Positions 9,369 through 18,358 of a stretch of 42,842 nucleotides of DNA are shown in pieces (positions within the stretch are counted from its first letter, which is position 1; each line of letters opens with the position of its first letter). Both the position numbers and the translations under genes were made by a program. Source of the DNA: Prochlorococcus sp. AG-409-K04 (GTDB lineage Bacteria; Cyanobacteriota; Cyanobacteriia; PCC-6307; Cyanobiaceae); contig QCKE01000013.1 of the NCBI GenBank assembly GCA_003215555.1, forward strand, positions 1-42,842, in the 5' to 3' direction. The notes under the pieces are model-generated. The model had not been told where the DNA came from. It did not search any database and saw nothing but the letters and a program-made list of their open reading frames with translations.

Positions 9369-10495
9369 TAATTTTCATTGCTTCTAAAAAGTCTACTAAA
9401 TAAACCACTTTTATGATGATGATTTTGGGGACCTTTTGCAGAATAATGACTTGCTAATTTTTCTAATAAAATCTTCTCTTCATCTGTTAATCGAGAAGGT
9501 ATTTTAATATTTATTGAAATACAATGATTCCCACGAGCAACAGGATTACCAAGTTTGGGAATTCCTTTATTGTCTAAAGTTAAAACCTCACTAGGCTGAG
9601 TTCCTGAAGGAATTTGTAAGGTTGTTGGTCCATCTACAGTATCTATTTCTATAGTATCTCCAAGAATTGCTTGCAAATAACTAACATTTACTTCCGAAAG
9701 AATATTTAAGCCATCTCGTTTTAAACGAGGATGACTCTTTACTTTTAGAAAAACATATAAGTCTCCTGAAGGGCCCCCTCTCACTCCAGCATTACCTTCT
9801 CCAGAGACACGTAACCTCGTTCCAGTATCGACACCAGCTGGAATATTAATGCGAAGTTTTTTTCTAACTTGTTTAACACCCTTACCACCACAACTCTGAC
9901 AAGGATTAGAAATGATTTTTCCAGTAGCAGAACAAGTTGGGCAATCAGAAACTTGAGTAAAATTTCCAAAAGGTGTTCTTGTAGCTCTTCGAACTTGTCC
10001 TGCTCCTGCACATGTTGGACAGGTTGTTGGTCCCGTTCCCGCTTTGCAACCACTACCTCTACAGACATCACAGGTTTCTAAATGAGGAATCTTAATTTCC
10101 TTTTCTTGACCAAATACAGCTTGATTAAAATCAATGGTCAAATCATATCTAAGATCATCACCCTGCTGAGGCCCTCTGCGTTGTTTTCTGGAACCAGCAG
10201 AAGCTGCTCCACCAAAAAAAGTTTCAAAAATATCTGCGAACCCTCCCATATCGCCCATATCAGGCATACCTGCACTTCCGCCTAAACCTGCCTCACCGAA
10301 TTGATCATATCTAGCACGCTGCTCGGGGTCTCCTAAAACCTCATAGGCTCTACCTATTTCTTTGAATCGTTCTTCTGCACCAGGTTCCTTATTAATATCT
10401 GGATGATATTGACGTGCTAATCGTCGATACGCACGTTTTAAAGTGTCAGGATCAGCATTTCTACTCACTCCTAATAAATCGTAGAAATCTGCCAT
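9368..10495 (-). CDS. dnaJ: Chaperone protein DnaJ
   Basis: DnaJ delivers unfolded proteins to DnaK and stimulates its ATPase. The 375-residue product has all domains of a type I DnaJ: a J domain with the HPD motif (about residues 31-33), a short Gly/Met-rich linker with FETFFGG, a cysteine-rich zinc domain with four CxxC-type repeats ([32 protein letters not shown]), and a C-terminal substrate-binding domain. Length is normal. It lies 45 bases downstream of grpE on the same strand, so the two are likely one transcript. Reading the gaps before grpE and dnaJ, I see no CIRCE inverted repeat. Confidence 0.96.
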   Translation of the reverse strand: MADFYDLLGVSRNADPDTLKRAYRRLARQYHPDINKEPGAEERFKEIGRAYEVLGDPEQRARYDQFGEAGLGGSAGMPDMGDMGGFADIFETFFGGAASAGSRKQRRGPQQGDDLRYDLTIDFNQAVFGQEKEIKIPHLETCDVCRGSGCKAGTGPTTCPTCAGAGQVRRATRTPFGNFTQVSDCPTCSATGKIISNPCQSCGGKGVKQVRKKLRINIPAGVDTGTRLRVSGEGNAGVRGGPSGDLYVFLKVKSHPRLKRDGLNILSEVNVSYLQAILGDTIEIDTVDGPTTLQIPSGTQPSEVLTLDNKGIPKLGNPVARGNHCISINIKIPSRLTDEEKILLEKLASHYSAKGPQNHHHKSGLFSRLFRSNEN

Positions 10496-10540
10496 TAGTT
10501 CTTAAATATAAATTTGGAAAAGAATTGCATTGACATAAAA

Positions 10541-11266
10541 TTAATCCTCTACCTCTAATACTTCTTTATCACTATTATTTGCAACTTTCTTTTCATCATT
10601 AATTTTCTCATCATTTAAATCTTCTTTTAGTCCTGGACCCATTGAAACTTTAACTTGAGCATGTCTAAGAACACGTCCATTTAAATGATATCCACGTACT
10701 AATTCTTCTAAAATTATACCCTCAGTGATTGTTTCACTAGGCTCCCTAAGTAAAGCCTCATGCAGACTAGGATCAAAAGTTTGCCCCTCTACTCTCATAG
10801 GTGCAACTCCTAATTTCTTTAAAACATCAACAAGTTGCTTATAAAGATTTTGATAATTTCTATGAAGTGCCAATGCTTCTTCACTTTCAGGATTTAATTG
10901 CTGTCTTGCCCTCTCAAAATTATCTACTACTGGAAGTATTTCACTAAGAGTATTACAAGTCAGTTGAAGCCTTAAATCATCTTGATCACGACTCTGTCGC
11001 TTTCGAAAATTATCAAAATCAGCAGCAATACGCATATATTGACTTTTTAAAGTTTCATGCTCCTTTTCAAGTTGCTCAAGGCGAGCTTCATTATTTAAAA
11101 TCTGCTTCTCTGCCTCTGTCTCAACATTAGACGAAGAGTTTTTCTGTTCTTCTAATGACTCAATAGATTTGTCTTCGATAGAAGAAGAATTATCGGGATC
11201 ATGATCAGCAACTTTTGAATCCACATTCAAATCTGCTGAATTTGAAGCTGAAACGTCTTCAGTCAT
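10541..11266 (-). CDS. grpE: Nucleotide exchange factor GrpE
   Basis: GrpE releases ADP from DnaK. The 241-residue product has a long acidic, low-complexity N-terminus (about residues 1-65, rich in Ser/Asp/Glu), then a long coiled-coil helix with the [15 protein letters not shown]-like segment [13 protein letters not shown], and a compact C-terminal beta domain with [16 protein letters not shown] and [16 protein letters not shown]. The last about 25 residues are a charged tail. The coiled-coil, dimerisation and beta-wing segments are all intact. It is followed by dnaJ. The upstream gap contains a GC-rich hairpin that more likely ends the msrB transcript. Confidence 0.95.
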   Translation of the reverse strand: MTEDVSASNSADLNVDSKVADHDPDNSSSIEDKSIESLEEQKNSSSNVETEAEKQILNNEARLEQLEKEHETLKSQYMRIAADFDNFRKRQSRDQDDLRLQLTCNTLSEILPVVDNFERARQQLNPESEEALALHRNYQNLYKQLVDVLKKLGVAPMRVEGQTFDPSLHEALLREPSETITEGIILEELVRGYHLNGRVLRHAQVKVSMGPGLKEDLNDEKINDEKKVANNSDKEVLEVED

Positions 11267-11324
11267 ATGCCAACTTTAAGAACACTATGAATCAATGTTG
11301 GTACACAGACTAATAATCTTACAA

Positions 11325-11338
11325 GCGGGGAAGCCCGC
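11325..11338 (-). terminator. GC-rich stem-loop after msrB
   Basis: GCGGG and CCCGC form a perfect 5-bp stem with a 4-base loop, 20 bases beyond the msrB stop on the minus strand. It is followed by a short T run only, so it would be a weak intrinsic terminator. It could instead form in the leader of grpE. It is one of the few G/C-rich hairpins in these intergenic gaps. Confidence 0.42.
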
Positions 11339-11358
11339 ACCAAACCCTAAACATTTCT

Positions 11359-11868
11359 TTAGTCAGCTGGTTGAAAGTTAAGAGCAACTCCATTATTACA
11401 ATATCTTTTCCCAGTTGGTCTAGGACCATCATTAAAAACATGGCCTTGGTGACCACCGCACTTCATACAGTGATATTCAGTGCGAGGAACAATTAATTTA
11501 AAATCAGTCTTTGTTTCAATAGAGTTTGGTAAAGGTTCCCAGAAACTTGGCCATCCTGTACCGCTATCAAATTTCTTTGAAGAATCAAAAAGAGGAAGAT
11601 TGCAACCTGCGCAAACAAAAAGGCCTTTTCTCTTTTCATTATTCAATGGACTAGAAAAAGGTCTTTCAGTCCCTTCTTCTCGTAAAACAGAATATGCTTT
11701 AGCTGAAAGTCGTTTTTTCCACTCTTCTTTAGATAAAATCAATGGAGAATGATTTTCATCAGATTCTGCAGCAAAAACTGATTTTGCTGCTAAAAAACTT
11801 CCTGATAAAAACGAAACAATACCCATCAAAAAATTTCGTCGAGTAGACAAAAAAAAGTTTTTACTCAT
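11359..11868 (-). CDS. msrB: Exported peptide-methionine (R)-S-oxide reductase MsrB
   Basis: MsrB reduces methionine-R-sulfoxide in oxidised proteins. The mature domain (about residues 55-169) has the two zinc CxxC pairs (CAGC and CMKC), GTGWPSF, and the catalytic RYCNNGVAL near the C-terminus. The N-terminus reads STRRNFLMG followed by a hydrophobic stretch ending in VFAAE, which looks like a twin-arginine signal peptide; this suggests folding in the cytoplasm and action in the periplasm or thylakoid lumen. I chose the ATG at 11868, since an in-frame TTG five codons upstream gives no better signal. It is divergent from dus across a 50-base gap. Confidence 0.93.
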   Translation of the reverse strand: MSKNFFLSTRRNFLMGIVSFLSGSFLAAKSVFAAESDENHSPLILSKEEWKKRLSAKAYSVLREEGTERPFSSPLNNEKRKGLFVCAGCNLPLFDSSKKFDSGTGWPSFWEPLPNSIETKTDFKLIVPRTEYHCMKCGGHQGHVFNDGPRPTGKRYCNNGVALNFQPAD

Positions 11869-11884
11869 AGTATAAAAAATCAAA

Positions 11885-11912
11885 TCCTCTAGACAAACCT
11901 AAGATTAGAGGA
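11885..11912 (+). promoter_or_regulatory. Possible hairpin covering the dus ribosome-binding site
   Basis: TCCTCTA (11885-11891) and TAGAGGA (11906-11912) are a perfect 7-bp inverted repeat with a 14-base loop. The right arm contains AGAGGA, the best Shine-Dalgarno-like sequence before the dus ATG at 11919, with six bases between. If the stem forms in the transcript it would hide the ribosome-binding site. The msrB and dus genes diverge here, so the repeat may also be a protein-binding palindrome. Confidence 0.4.
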
Positions 11913-11918
11913 AAGGCA

Positions 11919-12920
11919 ATGGATGAAAAGCTAAAACCGCTCATACAAGAATCTTATCAATTCAGTGTTGCCCCAATGCTTGATTGTACTGATAGGCATT
12001 TTAGAGTCCTTTGGCGACAAATAAGTGTAAAAGCTTTGGTCTATACAGAAATGATTGTGGCCAAAGCACTGCAATACAAAAACAAAGAAAAACTGCTTGA
12101 CTTTGATGAAATAGAACATCCTATTGCTCTTCAAGTGGGAGGAGATGATCCTCAAATTCTTTTTGAAGCAGCTAAAATTGCAGAAAATTGGGGATATGAC
12201 GAAATTAATCTAAATATTGGATGTCCTAGTACAAAAGTTCAATCTGGGAACTTCGGTGCTTGTTTAATGGCTCATCCAAAACAAGTTGCCAAATGCATAG
12301 AAAGTATGAAAGCCGCCACTGATTTACCAGTCACCATCAAACATAGAACAGGAATAGATAACCTTGATAAAGATAAAGACCTTCTGGACTTTATAGACAC
12401 AATTGCATCTGCGGGTGCTTCAAGATTTGCAATTCATGCACGAAAAGCTTGGCTCAACGGTTTAAACCCAAAGCAAAATCGCACAATTCCACCATTGGAA
12501 TATAAAAAAGTAGCTCGCATAAAAGAACTTCGTCCAAATCTCATTATTGAATTAAATGGAGGTTTGAAGAACCAAGAAGAATGTATTAATGCTCTACAAC
12601 AATTTGATGGAGTTATGGTTGGAAGAGCAATCTACTCAAATCCACTAGCTTGGAAAGAAATAGATGAAAGACTTTTTGGAGAAAAAAGAAAATTAATCAA
12701 AGCTTCAACAATTATTAAAGGCATAATTCCTTATGCAGAAAAACATTTAAGTAAAAATGGAAAATTATGGGACATCTGTAAACACACATTATCTTTAGTA
12801 CAAGGAGTTAAAGGGGCGCGAAAGTGGAGACATAGCCTTAGTCAAAAAGCTCAAAAACAAAAAGCAGGGTTAAATATTTTAGAAAAAGCTGCCCGACAAT
12901 TAGAAGATGCCGGGCTTTAA
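11919..12920 (+). CDS. dusA: tRNA-dihydrouridine synthase (DusA-type)
   Basis: Dus enzymes use FMN and NADPH to reduce uridines in tRNA loops. The 333-residue product starts SVAPMLDCTDRHFRVLWRQ, typical of DusA, has NLNIGCPSTKVQ with the active-site cysteine-bearing region and GNFGACLMAHP (about residues 101-125), and the FMN phosphate segment VMVGRAIYSNP. The PMLDCTDRHFR start and the VGRA(I/A)Y ending favour the DusA subfamily (U20/U20a) over DusB or DusC. Length fits. A good ribosome-binding site, AGAGGA, stands just before the ATG. It converges with the RRM gene, with only 10 bases between the stops. Confidence 0.92.
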   Translation: MDEKLKPLIQESYQFSVAPMLDCTDRHFRVLWRQISVKALVYTEMIVAKALQYKNKEKLLDFDEIEHPIALQVGGDDPQILFEAAKIAENWGYDEINLNIGCPSTKVQSGNFGACLMAHPKQVAKCIESMKAATDLPVTIKHRTGIDNLDKDKDLLDFIDTIASAGASRFAIHARKAWLNGLNPKQNRTIPPLEYKKVARIKELRPNLIIELNGGLKNQEECINALQQFDGVMVGRAIYSNPLAWKEIDERLFGEKRKLIKASTIIKGIIPYAEKHLSKNGKLWDICKHTLSLVQGVKGARKWRHSLSQKAQKQKAGLNILEKAARQLEDAGL

Positions 12921-12930
12921 AAAAATTATT

Positions 12931-13419
12931 TTAACCTTCTGCTCCACCATAATCTTGCGATTGATCAGTCTCTGAAGAAGTACCCCTTCTTCGTTTGCTA
13001 CGAGTGTCATCTCTATCAGAGGCATCAGAAGAACCATAACTACGATCCTCCCAGCCTTGAGCTCCAGAAGAACGAGGCTCATCAGCTTGGCCGCCATCGC
13101 CGTAGCCGCCTTGACCGCCACCGCCGTAGCCACCTTGGCCGCCACCGCCGTAGCCGCCTCGACCGCCGCCGCCGCCGCCTCGTGGTTCAGCTTTGTTAAT
13201 TCTCAAAGGTCGACCCATTAATTCAGCACCTTGAAGAGACTCAATAGCTGCAGCTTCTGCTGCCTCATCAGCCATTTCAATAAATGCAAATCCTCTTTTA
13301 CGACCTGTGTCGCGTTCTAGAGGTAAAGAACAATTTGCAACCTCTCCAAAAGGTGCAAATAACTGAATTACATCTTCCTGCTCAGCGCGGAAGGGCAAGT
13401 TGCCAACAAAAATACTCAC
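12931..13419 (-). CDS. Glycine-rich RRM RNA-binding protein
   Basis: The 162-residue protein has one RNA recognition motif (residues 1-82) with RNP2 (IFVGNLPF) at the very N-terminus and RNP1 (KRGFAFIEM) at about 42-50, followed by a Gly/Tyr/Gln-rich tail built on GGYGGGGQ units and then a Ser/Asp-rich end. This matches the cyanobacterial Rbp family; some members are cold-induced and help localise mRNAs to thylakoids. The start is a GTG at 13419, immediately before the RNP2 motif. The Gly-rich part is coded by a 24-base DNA repeat that is far richer in G/C than its surroundings. A 22-base palindrome lies in its upstream region. Confidence 0.92.
   Translation of the reverse strand: MSIFVGNLPFRAEQEDVIQLFAPFGEVANCSLPLERDTGRKRGFAFIEMADEAAEAAAIESLQGAELMGRPLRINKAEPRGGGGGGRGGYGGGGQGGYGGGGQGGYGDGGQADEPRSSGAQGWEDRSYGSSDASDRDDTRSKRRRGTSSETDQSQDYGGAEG
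13093..13164. repeat. Three tandem 24-base units coding the GGYGGGGQ tail
   Basis: Three near-identical, in-frame 24-base units lie at 13093-13116, 13117-13140 and 13141-13164, each containing ccgtagcc, with only scattered substitutions between them. They code eight-residue Gly/Tyr/Gln blocks of the RRM protein. A GCC/CGC-rich run to about 13180 continues the composition. Copy number of such in-frame repeats can change by slippage or recombination. Confidence 0.85.
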
Positions 13420-13472
13420 TTGAAAATTGGACTGAAAAATAAATTGGACCTAAAAAGGCTAAAAAGCCAAAA

Positions 13473-13494
13473 TTAATAATTTTAAAATTATTAA
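13473..13494. promoter_or_regulatory. 22-base perfect palindrome upstream of the RRM gene
   Basis: TTAATAATTTT (13473-13483) and AAAATTATTAA (13484-13494) are exact reverse complements with no spacer, ending 54 bases before the RRM start. It consists only of A and T. It lies 55 bases beyond the argH stop as well, so it could be an operator, a promoter region or part of the argH 3' end. A short GGCT-AAAA-AGCC hairpin with flanking A/T runs lies at 13457-13468, just downstream. Confidence 0.5.
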
Positions 13495-13548
13495 CTTCAT
13501 GATTTTAATGCCTAATTGCCTCCAAAAGTAGAATGATTATGCATTTGG

Positions 13549-14925
13549 TTAAATAATCCGAACCCGCCATTTTTCTAATTCTTCACGTACGCGAATAAAA
13601 CCTGTACCACCTTGACTTACTCTTGAAGCTACAACTTTCTCTGGAAGTAATTTCTCAATAATATCTTCCTCAATTAATGGATTGATTTCTTGCCATTGCT
13701 TTATAGAAAGATCTTTCAACAAAATTTGTTTCTGGATACATAGTTTAACTACACGTCCTACAGTCTGATAAGCCTCCCTAAAAGGAATATTTTTTGATAC
13801 TAAATAATCAGCAACATCAGTAGCATTAGAAAAATCTGATGTTACTGCCTCAGATAAACGATCAACAGAAAATTCCAAACCCTCATCCAAAAGAATTGTC
13901 ATTGCTTGCACAGAATCATGCACAGTCTTGTAAGTATCAAAAATAGCCTCTTTATCTTCTTGAAAATCTTTATTATAAGCTAACGGCAGACCCTTAATCA
14001 TAGTTAATAAACCTTGCAAATGTCCAAACACTCTTCCAGTCTTACCTCTAACTAACTCAGGTACATCAGGATTCTTCTTTTGAGGCATTAAACTACTACC
14101 AGTAGCACATCTATCGGTCAACTTTACAAAAGAAAACTCTTCAGAAGCCCATAAAATAATTTCCTCTGATAAGCGACTTAAATGAACCATTATTAATGAA
14201 GCTGCAGCTGTAAATTCAACAGTAAAATCTCTATCACTAACAGCATCTAAACTATTTGAATAAATATCTAAAAAATCTAATTGATCAGAAGTATATTGCC
14301 TATCAATTGGCAAAGATGTACCTGCTAATGCTGCTGCACCTAAGGGACAAATTTTGACTCTTTTCAAAACATCTAACAAACGATTCCTATCCCGTTGAAT
14401 CATTTCAATATAAGCTAATAGATGATGAGCCAATGAAAGTGGTTGAGCTCTTTGTAAATGTGTATAACCAGGAATTAAAGTAAATAAATGTCTTTCTGCC
14501 TTAATTAATAAAGCTACTTGTAATTTCTTTAAATCAACGTCTAAAATAGTTATTCGACGAGATAACCACAATCTTAAATCGGTTCCAACTTGATCATTTC
14601 TACTTCTTCCTGTGTGCAACTTTTTACCCAAAGGCCCAAGAATATCTATTAATCTTCTTTCTACAGCCATATGAATATCTTCATCAGATAACTCTGGCAA
14701 AAAATTGCCTTTAGACGCTTCTAAGCGAATTTGTTCTAAGCCTTGCTCTAATTTCTGAGCCTCATCTAACGTAATAATCCCTGTTTTACCAAGCATTCTT
14801 GCGTGTGCTATTGAACCATCTAAATCTTCTTCTAAAAGAAGAAAATCAAAATGAATGGAAGCATTAAAAGCTTCTATAAAAGGATTTAATCCTTCTTCGA
14901 ATCTATCGCTCCAAGTTTTGACCAA
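13549..14925 (-). CDS. argH: Argininosuccinate lyase
   Basis: ArgH cleaves argininosuccinate to arginine and fumarate, the last step of arginine synthesis; argG, the step before, is also in this window. The 458-residue product has the fumarase-superfamily signature [11 protein letters not shown] (about residues 275-287) with the catalytic serine in the flexible loop, plus [16 protein letters not shown] (about 104-119) and the TPGYTHLQ-like segment [10 protein letters not shown]. Length is normal. The start is a TTG at 14925, giving the expected [13 protein letters not shown]-terminus. It lies downstream of the phosphatase gene, 48 bases away, in a long leftward gene run that includes ftsY and nusB. 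Confidence 0.96.
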   Translation of the reverse strand: MVKTWSDRFEEGLNPFIEAFNASIHFDFLLLEEDLDGSIAHARMLGKTGIITLDEAQKLEQGLEQIRLEASKGNFLPELSDEDIHMAVERRLIDILGPLGKKLHTGRSRNDQVGTDLRLWLSRRITILDVDLKKLQVALLIKAERHLFTLIPGYTHLQRAQPLSLAHHLLAYIEMIQRDRNRLLDVLKRVKICPLGAAALAGTSLPIDRQYTSDQLDFLDIYSNSLDAVSDRDFTVEFTAAASLIMVHLSRLSEEIILWASEEFSFVKLTDRCATGSSLMPQKKNPDVPELVRGKTGRVFGHLQGLLTMIKGLPLAYNKDFQEDKEAIFDTYKTVHDSVQAMTILLDEGLEFSVDRLSEAVTSDFSNATDVADYLVSKNIPFREAYQTVGRVVKLCIQKQILLKDLSIKQWQEINPLIEEDIIEKLLPEKVVASRVSQGGTGFIRVREELEKWRVRII

Positions 14926-14973
14926 TCTTTTAATCCAATACTTTGTCTAATAAAGCAGTTTGTGAGGTTCTTG

Positions 14974-16341
14974 TCAGGCAGTTGAATTATTTACAGTTGG
15001 AAGTTTTAATTCATCATCAACTTTAAGAACTATCATTGATGAATCATCTTCCAAGCGATGGCTCTCCCCCACAAATCTATCTAAACGTATAAAAAGATTT
15101 TCTAATATATCTTTTGCAGAGGTAAATTGACTAGTCAATTCATCAAACACAGCCATTAAACGTTTTTCGTTAAACCGATCCCCATTTAATCCAAGAGCTT
15201 CAGTCACTCCATCGGTATAATACAAAATTACATCTCCAGCTTGAAGTACAACTTCTCCACAGTGATATTCCGCCTCTGACTGCAAACCTATTAAAAAGCC
15301 TAAAGAATCTAATCGAGAAATAGTTCGATCACTCGATCGCCAAAGCAAAGGAGGATTATGCGCTGCATTGGCAAATCGAAGCTTTTTAGAAATTGGATCA
15401 TAATCTGAATAAAATAAAGAAATAAATCGATGAGATTGAGCCAAGTCATTAAGGGCTAATTGATTTAAATCATGCAATATTTGATCAGGTGGCAAACCAC
15501 TCAATACTTCTGCTCGAAGCATACCTCTAAGCATTGTCATCAATAATCCAGCAGGAATACCTTTACCCATGACGTCACCAATAACAAAAGCCCATCTCCC
15601 TCTTTGACGACGTTTACCTATTAACTCTGGTCTAGTAGGAATAAAATCAAAGTAATCACCTCCTACTTCAAATGCAGGTCTACAGCAAGCAGCAAGTGCT
15701 ATGCCTTCAATAACTGGACAATGGGCAGGTAATAACTGTGATTGGATTTCACCCCCGATACTCATTTGTCTATCAACGCTTTCATGATTACGAGTCTGTT
15801 GAAGTAAAGAAAAATTTTCTATTGCAAGACCAGTCAGATCAGCTATTAACTGCAGATGTCTTCTATGCACATCACTGAAAGAAAACAAGCCTTTTAAATT
15901 AAAAACATAAAGTCTGCCAAGTTGCCGGCCGCGAGAAACTACCGAAGTTGCATATAGAGACGTATGAACAACATAATTTTGTATTAATTGATCTAAAGCT
16001 TGAATATGAGTTTCATTATTAGCAAAACCAATTTTATTTCCTTGCTCAAAATTAAGAAGTTTACAAGTAAGAATATCTACTTGATTTTCAGGAAATATTT
16101 GAATCTGATCACGAGATATACGACCATCCAAATAAAAAGGAACAAGTAAAGCAGAATCAATGCCTACAAGACGCGCTGCAACTAATGGAACAAGTTCCAA
16201 AAAACGATCTAAATTTGTAAAACTTCTTAGAGTAAAAGCTAGTGAAGAAATTAGCTCTTGATTTTTACTTTGTTCTTTTGAAAGACTTTCTAATAGATCT
16301 CTTACTGAATCAAAAGTAGATGAAGAAGAATTATTTTTCAC
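14974..16341 (-). CDS. GAF-PP2C (RsbU/SpoIIE-type) serine phosphatase
   Basis: The 455-residue protein has a GAF-like sensor domain (about residues 35-185) and a C-terminal SpoIIE/RsbU-type PP2C phosphatase domain (about 190-440). The phosphatase motifs are clear: EVGGDYFDF and GDVMGKGIPAGLLMTM with metal-binding aspartates, YTDGVTEA, and DDSSMIVLKV near the end. Such enzymes dephosphorylate anti-sigma-factor antagonists in partner-switching systems; cyanobacterial relatives include IcfG-like proteins. No antagonist (STAS) or anti-sigma kinase gene is in this window, so its target is not known. The start is a GTG at 16341. It sits between ftsY and argH, and the spacing suggests an operon. Confidence 0.88.
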   Translation of the reverse strand: MKNNSSSSTFDSVRDLLESLSKEQSKNQELISSLAFTLRSFTNLDRFLELVPLVAARLVGIDSALLVPFYLDGRISRDQIQIFPENQVDILTCKLLNFEQGNKIGFANNETHIQALDQLIQNYVVHTSLYATSVVSRGRQLGRLYVFNLKGLFSFSDVHRRHLQLIADLTGLAIENFSLLQQTRNHESVDRQMSIGGEIQSQLLPAHCPVIEGIALAACCRPAFEVGGDYFDFIPTRPELIGKRRQRGRWAFVIGDVMGKGIPAGLLMTMLRGMLRAEVLSGLPPDQILHDLNQLALNDLAQSHRFISLFYSDYDPISKKLRFANAAHNPPLLWRSSDRTISRLDSLGFLIGLQSEAEYHCGEVVLQAGDVILYYTDGVTEALGLNGDRFNEKRLMAVFDELTSQFTSAKDILENLFIRLDRFVGESHRLEDDSSMIVLKVDDELKLPTVNNSTA

Positions 16342-16398
16342 AAACTTATCTATTTAAAATTAAATAAAAATTCAATGTCAATATATTTTCTAATATAT

Positions 16399-17670
16399 TC
16401 ATTTATTAGATAAAAGAGCTTCTACAAACTCAAAACTGTTAAAAGGTTTTAAATCTCTAATACCTTCGCCAACTCCTATAAATCTAATTGGCAATTTTGC
16501 TTGAGACGCAACAGCAAACGCAACACCACCTCTAGAAGAACCATCGAGTTTTGTAATAACAACACCAGTAAGTTTTGCTGACTTTGCAAATGCCATTGCT
16601 TGACTTAATCCATTTTGACCCTGCGTAGAATCAAGGACAAGTAAAGATTCCACATTCGCCTCAGGTGCAAGTCGATCTATTATTTTTCTGACTTTAGACA
16701 ATTCTTCCATCAAATTGCTCTTGGTTTGAAGTCTCCCCGCAGTATCAACTAACAATAATTCAGTCTTTTTTGATTTCGCTGCACCTATTGCATCAAAAAC
16801 AATGGCAGCTGGATCCGCATTAGGCGTTTCATTAGCAATAACTGAAACACCGCTACGCTTACCCCAAACCTTCACTTGTTCAACAGCAGCAGCGCGAAAA
16901 GTATCTGCTGCTGCAATTAACGCAGTAAAATTGCTACTTAAGGCTAAGTTAGCCAATTTTCCTAATGTAGTTGTTTTCCCAACACCATTAACTCCCACTA
17001 AAAGCCAAATATTTAAATTATGTCTTTCAGGCGCTAAAACCTGCTTACCTGTTTCTTTAATCGGTAAATCTACAATTTGACAAAGTTGTTCTTTTAAAAA
17101 ACGTAAACCTTCTTTAGAATCTAAAACTTCCTCATTTAAACGAGTTCTAAGTGCATCAATAATTTGATCTGTAGCATAAACTCCTACATCAGATCTTAAA
17201 AGTAAAGTCTCTAAATCATCTAAATCCTCTGGAGTAAGGGGATCATCTCCAAATCTATCCAGTAATTCAGTAACAAATCCTTGGCGAGTTTTCTCAAGAC
17301 CTCGTTGTAATTTAGTTAACCAATTAATATCTTCAAGGGAAACATCATCTAATTTTTTTCCCTGAGCTTCTAAAACTTTTGCTGACCAAGTAAAATTTTC
17401 ATCAAAATCACCAAGATCGTCATCTTTTACTATATCTTCTGAAGAAATGAGATCATTGCGCGAATTTTTACTTAAATCTTCTACATTCAAAGACTGCTCA
17501 TTCTTAGTAGTAATTACTTCCTTTTCTACTTCTATATCTAATTTTTCTAACTTATTTTTCTCTTGCTGTTTTTTTAATTTTTCATACGCCTGTTTTGCCC
17601 AATCAAGACTATCTTCCGTATTATTATCAATCGGTTTATCTAATATTGAATCTTCTAATTTATCTTCCAT
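16399..17670 (-). CDS. ftsY: Signal recognition particle receptor FtsY
   Basis: FtsY is the SRP receptor GTPase that brings ribosomes with membrane-protein nascent chains to the membrane. The 423-residue product has a variable acidic, Lys/Glu-rich A domain (about residues 1-110) and an NG domain with GVNGVGKTTTLGKLA (G1), DTFRAAAVEQ, DTAGRLQTK (G3) and TKLDGSSRGG (G4). Length is normal for cyanobacteria. A TTG two codons before the ATG at 17670 is also possible; I chose the ATG. It follows nusB and precedes the phosphatase, about 50 bases from each. Confidence 0.95.
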   Translation of the reverse strand: MEDKLEDSILDKPIDNNTEDSLDWAKQAYEKLKKQQEKNKLEKLDIEVEKEVITTKNEQSLNVEDLSKNSRNDLISSEDIVKDDDLGDFDENFTWSAKVLEAQGKKLDDVSLEDINWLTKLQRGLEKTRQGFVTELLDRFGDDPLTPEDLDDLETLLLRSDVGVYATDQIIDALRTRLNEEVLDSKEGLRFLKEQLCQIVDLPIKETGKQVLAPERHNLNIWLLVGVNGVGKTTTLGKLANLALSSNFTALIAAADTFRAAAVEQVKVWGKRSGVSVIANETPNADPAAIVFDAIGAAKSKKTELLLVDTAGRLQTKSNLMEELSKVRKIIDRLAPEANVESLLVLDSTQGQNGLSQAMAFAKSAKLTGVVITKLDGSSRGGVAFAVASQAKLPIRFIGVGEGIRDLKPFNSFEFVEALLSNK

Positions 17671-17724
17671 TTGCAAAATAATTACTTATTGAAGTATCAA
17701 AAAATAAATAATAATTGAGAAGAC

Positions 17725-18339
17725 CTATTTTTGCAATCTTCTCAAAATACCATTAATCATTTTTCGACCTTGTTCATCACTATAGCGATTCGCAAGATTT
17801 ACTGCTTCATTACAGGTAACAGGAATAGGAGTCTTAAGATCAAACAAATCAACATAGGCCAATCGTAAGATATCTTGATCAATACGAGGCAAGCGCTTTA
17901 ATCTCCATCCTTCCATAACGTTATCTAATGAAGAATTAATAATATTCAATTGAGTAATTACTAGATTTATCCTTTGTAAAGCATCTTCACGAACATCTGC
18001 TCGATCACCCAAAGCTAATAACTTAGAAAGCTCAAAAGAGTCTGACAATATATTTATAATATTTTCAGATTTATGCACACAACTAATTAAATGATCCCGC
18101 GCGTTATCAATATTTTTTATATTCAATTTATCCAAATCACTTTTTGACAACTCGTCTTGTGCAACTTCAATTTGTTCAGCACAATAATCTAATTGTTCAC
18201 GCCAATGATTTAAAAGAGTATCTAAAGCCAAATCAAGCATTTGATCCAAAGAAATAGATTGATAATTTTGAATATTATCCTCATTAATTTGACCTAATAC
18301 TAAAAGAGCAACTTCTCTCGCAAGAGATCTAGATTCCAT
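17725..18339 (-). CDS. nusB: Transcription antitermination factor NusB
   Basis: NusB binds boxA RNA with S10 and helps rRNA antitermination. The 204-residue product is longer than E. coli NusB (139 residues): the family pattern appears at the ends (SRSLAREVALLVLGQI at the start, and IPVTCNEAVNLANRYSD with a final GILRRL), separated by an extra acidic helical segment of about 60 residues in the middle. Extended NusB proteins of this kind are usual in cyanobacteria. It starts at an ATG, 19 bases after the DUF502 gene, and precedes ftsY. Confidence 0.92.
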   Translation of the reverse strand: MESRSLAREVALLVLGQINEDNIQNYQSISLDQMLDLALDTLLNHWREQLDYCAEQIEVAQDELSKSDLDKLNIKNIDNARDHLISCVHKSENIINILSDSFELSKLLALGDRADVREDALQRINLVITQLNIINSSLDNVMEGWRLKRLPRIDQDILRLAYVDLFDLKTPIPVTCNEAVNLANRYSDEQGRKMINGILRRLQK

Positions 18340-18358
18340 TAGTTAATGATTTAAAGGT

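Noticed and set aside
9781-10071. Long frames on other registers inside dnaJ, rich in Val, Leu and Glu.
   Set aside because: They lie wholly inside the well-supported dnaJ gene and have compositions typical of shadow frames.
10496-11358. A possible CIRCE (HrcA) site for the grpE-dnaJ genes.
   Set aside because: Reading the gaps before grpE and dnaJ gave no TTAGCACTC-N9-GAGTGCTAA-like repeat.
16360-16410. ATATATT-type repeats between the phosphatase and ftsY.
   Set aside because: Short A/T palindromes are expected at this base composition and have no further support.
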